This document shows positions 61,857 to 64,000 of a stretch of 64,000 nt of DNA, in pieces. The DNA comes from Lyngbya sp. HA4199-MV5. GTDB lineage: Bacteria; Cyanobacteriota; Cyanobacteriia; Leptolyngbyales; Leptolyngbyaceae. The DNA is taken from positions 1 through 64,000 of the forward strand of contig JAHHHL010000038.1 in the NCBI GenBank assembly GCA_019359375.1, given 5' to 3'. A program made the position numbers and the translations under genes. Each line of letters begins with the position of its first letter. Position 1 is the first letter of the stretch. Below the pieces are notes generated by a model. That model was not told the origin of the DNA, ran no database searches, and worked only from the letters and a program-made list of their open reading frames with translations.

Positions 61857-62999
61857 ATGGACACTACCAATCTAAATTTCTTTAAACTTCCGAACCCGTC
61901 TATCTCTCTCACAACTACTACCCGGCAATTACAAAAGCCCCTCCACGCTAACCTCAAAGAACCTCCTGCAGGAGATCTACGGTGGATGCGAGTTGAGCAA
62001 TGGTTAGCCGCCAAATCTTTAGCAGCAAATACTAAGCGCTCCTACATCAAGGAGCTAAAACGCTTTTGGCACTGGACAGAGAAGCCGTGGAATCAGATAA
62101 CAACCTGGGACGTGACGCGGTACAAAGACTATCTAGAGAAAGCAACGGTTCACGATACGAAGACTGGCACAACAAAGCAGCAGCTATCCACAAACTCTGT
62201 GGCGCTAGCTGTGCGATCACTCAAGAGCTTCTTTGGCTGGATGCAGCATGCCTACTACATCACAGAAAATCCTACGCTTGCCGTGAGTGCGCCAAGTGAG
62301 CCAGACCCAGAATCCAAAGAACTCACTGAGGCTCAGGTCACAATGCTCTATGCTGCGTTGGAACGACGCGGACATCTGAGGCTGCGGGATACAACACTGC
62401 TGGCTGTGCTGAGTCATGGATTGCGAGCCGAAGAAGCCAGCCTCTTGAATATTGAGGATTACGATGGCGATCGCCTGCATATTCGGAAGGCAAAACATGG
62501 CTCTACTGGCAAAGTGCCTGTAGATAGAGCCGCTCAAACTGCAATTGATACCTATCTGGAATGGCGACGTGAGCAGGGCGATCGGTTGGTAGCAGATACA
62601 CCTTTATTCATTAATTACTCCCGTAACCCCAATGTGCAGAGGAATCGACTCAGTTACGACGGCATTTATTTAGTGGTAAGGCAACTTGGACAACTGGCAG
62701 TCGAGGTTGCGCTAGCGCAACTTTCAGAGAAGCCTGAAGGGTATAGCGTCGAGGATTTCGTAGGATGGGAAATAGCTGCCTTGGCGCAGCTCCATCCTCA
62801 CCAGCTACGCCATACCTTTGCCTCTAATCTAGTTTTAGGCGGTATGGATACTTACTTAGCAATGGCATTAACTCGACATCGTTCCCTGTCTGCCTTCCGA
62901 CGCTACAGCAGTAAAGCACGAGAGCAACAAGCAGAACGTGCATTTCGCCAGATGTGTGGAGAAGTCCCCGATGACGGTAATGCAAGTAACGCAAAATAG
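61857..62999 (+). CDS. Tyrosine recombinase, XerC/XerD-like
   Basis: 380 residues from the ATG at 61857; a TTG at 61824 would extend it. The N-terminal SAM-like domain is MRVEQWLAAKSLAANTKRSY to LRSFFGW-type segment VRSLKSFFGWMQ. The catalytic residues are present: Arg in LSHGLRAEEAS, His-x-x-Arg in HPHQLRHTFAS, His in ALTRHRSLSAF and Tyr in RRYSSKA. It is distinct from the integrase at 6954, so a different mobile element is marked here. The cI-like repressor gene lies convergently 20 bases downstream. Confidence 0.9.
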   Translation: MDTTNLNFFKLPNPSISLTTTTRQLQKPLHANLKEPPAGDLRWMRVEQWLAAKSLAANTKRSYIKELKRFWHWTEKPWNQITTWDVTRYKDYLEKATVHDTKTGTTKQQLSTNSVALAVRSLKSFFGWMQHAYYITENPTLAVSAPSEPDPESKELTEAQVTMLYAALERRGHLRLRDTTLLAVLSHGLRAEEASLLNIEDYDGDRLHIRKAKHGSTGKVPVDRAAQTAIDTYLEWRREQGDRLVADTPLFINYSRNPNVQRNRLSYDGIYLVVRQLGQLAVEVALAQLSEKPEGYSVEDFVGWEIAALAQLHPHQLRHTFASNLVLGGMDTYLAMALTRHRSLSAFRRYSSKAREQQAERAFRQMCGEVPDDGNASNAK

Positions 63000-63019
63000 A
63001 AGCACGTTCCGTATAGCTT

Positions 63020-63670
63020 CTACGAATATTCTTTGCCAATCCACACAACCTGCCCCAGAATTTCCAGCTTTTCAATTGGATGTAAAATTGGCTCGTAGGC
63101 GCGATCGTCGCTGATCACCTTAGCAGTACTCTTATCTATGTACTGCAACCTTCTCACCACAGCTCTAGAATCCTTTAAACGAATATAGTAAATTCCAGAG
63201 CCAATCTCTCTTTTGCTCAGGTCTACAATGACCAAGTCACCAATTCCTAAAGTAGGTTTCATCTCCTGATCAGATTCGATTTGAATCACTTCAAGACTAG
63301 TAGGATCTCTACCAAATTTCTGATTTGAGAGCCACTCCGCTTCAAAAGAAATCACTGTTGATCCCCTTAAATAAACCCTATTATTTACTCCAGAATTGTC
63401 ATTCTTTGAATGACTAGAGGTCAAAGGTGCTGGCTTACCCTTAAGTAACCAGTCCAAAGAAACTTCTGCCACATCTGCAATTCTTACCAATACTTTTGAA
63501 GTGGGATCGCTTTGGGCATTGATGTATCGATAGATTTGCCCTTCTGACAAACCCACTTTTTCAGCCAGTGCCCTTTTTCCTCCTAACCGCTCGGCAACGT
63601 GAGCGATTCGCCGCCCAAGTTCTTTCTGGGGCTCCTTAATAACTCGCGGCTTAGACTTCTGGCTTTGCAT
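63020..63670 (-). CDS. cI/LexA-like repressor with apparently dead S24 peptidase domain
   Basis: 216 residues. Residues 14-70 form an XRE-type HTH (ALAEKVGLSEGQIYRYINAQ). Residues 118-214 match the S24/LexA fold (KPTLGIGDLVIVDLSKREIG SGIYYIRL). The usual GDSMEPT reads SDQEMKPT, so the catalytic Ser is absent, and the catalytic Lys position reads VVRRLQ. Self-cleavage is therefore unlikely, and induction must occur otherwise. It lies convergent to the integrase and upstream has a palindromic operator candidate. Confidence 0.82.
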   Translation of the reverse strand: MQSQKSKPRVIKEPQKELGRRIAHVAERLGGKRALAEKVGLSEGQIYRYINAQSDPTSKVLVRIADVAEVSLDWLLKGKPAPLTSSHSKNDNSGVNNRVYLRGSTVISFEAEWLSNQKFGRDPTSLEVIQIESDQEMKPTLGIGDLVIVDLSKREIGSGIYYIRLKDSRAVVRRLQYIDKSTAKVISDDRAYEPILHPIEKLEILGQVVWIGKEYS

Positions 63671-63762
63671 AATTTGTATTGCTTACTACCAACACCTCGT
63701 TGTCTCCTCTCAGAGAGGTTTCGCGAATTAGTTGACTTTATTTGAACATATGCTATTGTTTT

Positions 63763-63794
63763 GCCATGACTTTCACATATACGAGAGTCATGGC
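63763..63794. promoter_or_regulatory. Palindromic operator candidate upstream of the repressor
   Basis: GCCATGACT (63763-63771) is mirrored by AGTCATGGC (63786-63794), with 14 bases between. A second dyad CTAGTATGTACTAG lies at 63809-63822, and TTGACTTTATTTG (63732) could hold a -35 box. These fit autoregulation by the repressor and a divergent promoter. I see no gene in the remaining bases to 64000. Confidence 0.5.
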
Positions 63795-64000
63795 AGGGAT
63801 GGAGGCACCTAGTATGTACTAGATGCTTGATTTTTTTGATGAAACGCAAACAGCACAATCTCTCATCAGCCTTGGCAGGCTGAAAAAGACAAAGTTATTT
63901 ACAGTTACTTGTTCGACTTGTTTTAGTGTCTCCCGTATGTAGAGGACTAGCCAACCTACACAAAGACATAACGCCCATTTTAACCTTTCTGCGTGTGATG

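Noticed and set aside
21011-64000. Right end of the Tn7-like element
   Set aside because: I scanned for the inverted tip and inverted TnsB-type sites and found none convincing; it may lie outside the window.
1-64000. tRNA genes as attachment sites for the integrases or the transposon
   Set aside because: No cloverleaf with a GTTCRANNC arm was recognised near the integrases or transposon ends; a covariance search would be needed to exclude one.

Overview
The window looks like an accessory island of a cyanobacterial chromosome or large plasmid. The HIP1 octamer GCGATCGC is frequent, and the protein families (XisA-like integrase, CYP120-type P450 remnant, cyanobacterial NACHT and WD40 proteins, glucosaminidase-type wall hydrolase) are typically cyanobacterial. 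I saw no housekeeping operon, rRNA or tRNA.

Layout. (1) 1-8108 is a GC-rich integrative element, plasmid- or phage-satellite-like: tightly packed tiny genes, two regulator-like genes facing divergent partners, a frameshifted HTH/initiator-like gene with four in-gene palindromic repeats, an excisionase-like gene and a tyrosine recombinase. It also holds a large nested palindrome (559-837). (2) 8130-8490 is an end of a Tn7-like/Tn5053-like transposon with repeated TnsB-type sites; a second end in the same orientation lies at 17332, just before a tnsB-tnsC-tniQ operon (17466-21011) resembling the transposition core of type V-K CRISPR-associated transposons. No Cas12k, tracrRNA or CRISPR array was seen. 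(3) Between these ends and on to about 60 kb lies a dense array of prokaryotic NLR-like (STAND) NTPases and effectors: a CHAT protease, a trypsin-WD40-LamG protein, a pentapeptide membrane protein, two HTH-NB-ARC proteins (14 WD40 blades; TPR), five NACHT or NACHT-like proteins with N-terminal effector-associated (EAD-like) domains, an nSTAND1 with its EAD partner, and a caspase / membrane protein / EAD-protein operon. A vapBC pair, a wall hydrolase with a degenerate amidase domain, and insertion sequences (IS200/IS605, ISL3, and IS6 and IS1 remnants) are interspersed. (4) 61857-63670 holds a second tyrosine recombinase and a cI/LexA-like repressor that appears to have lost its protease dyad, so another mobile element probably starts or ends here.

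How it may work together. Most proteins from 34.8 to 60 kb carry one of two short N-terminal tags: type A (helical region, then a hairpin with ...IVTGDxN...) or type B (GKYNxNxGxGxxIxIGDxxYQG). The caspase at 50716-51987 carries both tags in its C-terminal half. I infer that the tags are homotypic adaptors coupling separate sensor NTPases to shared effectors, giving a modular cell-suicide or defence network. In two NACHT genes base composition changes sharply just after the conserved TFQEY motif, which suggests sensor domains have been exchanged on fixed NACHT cores.
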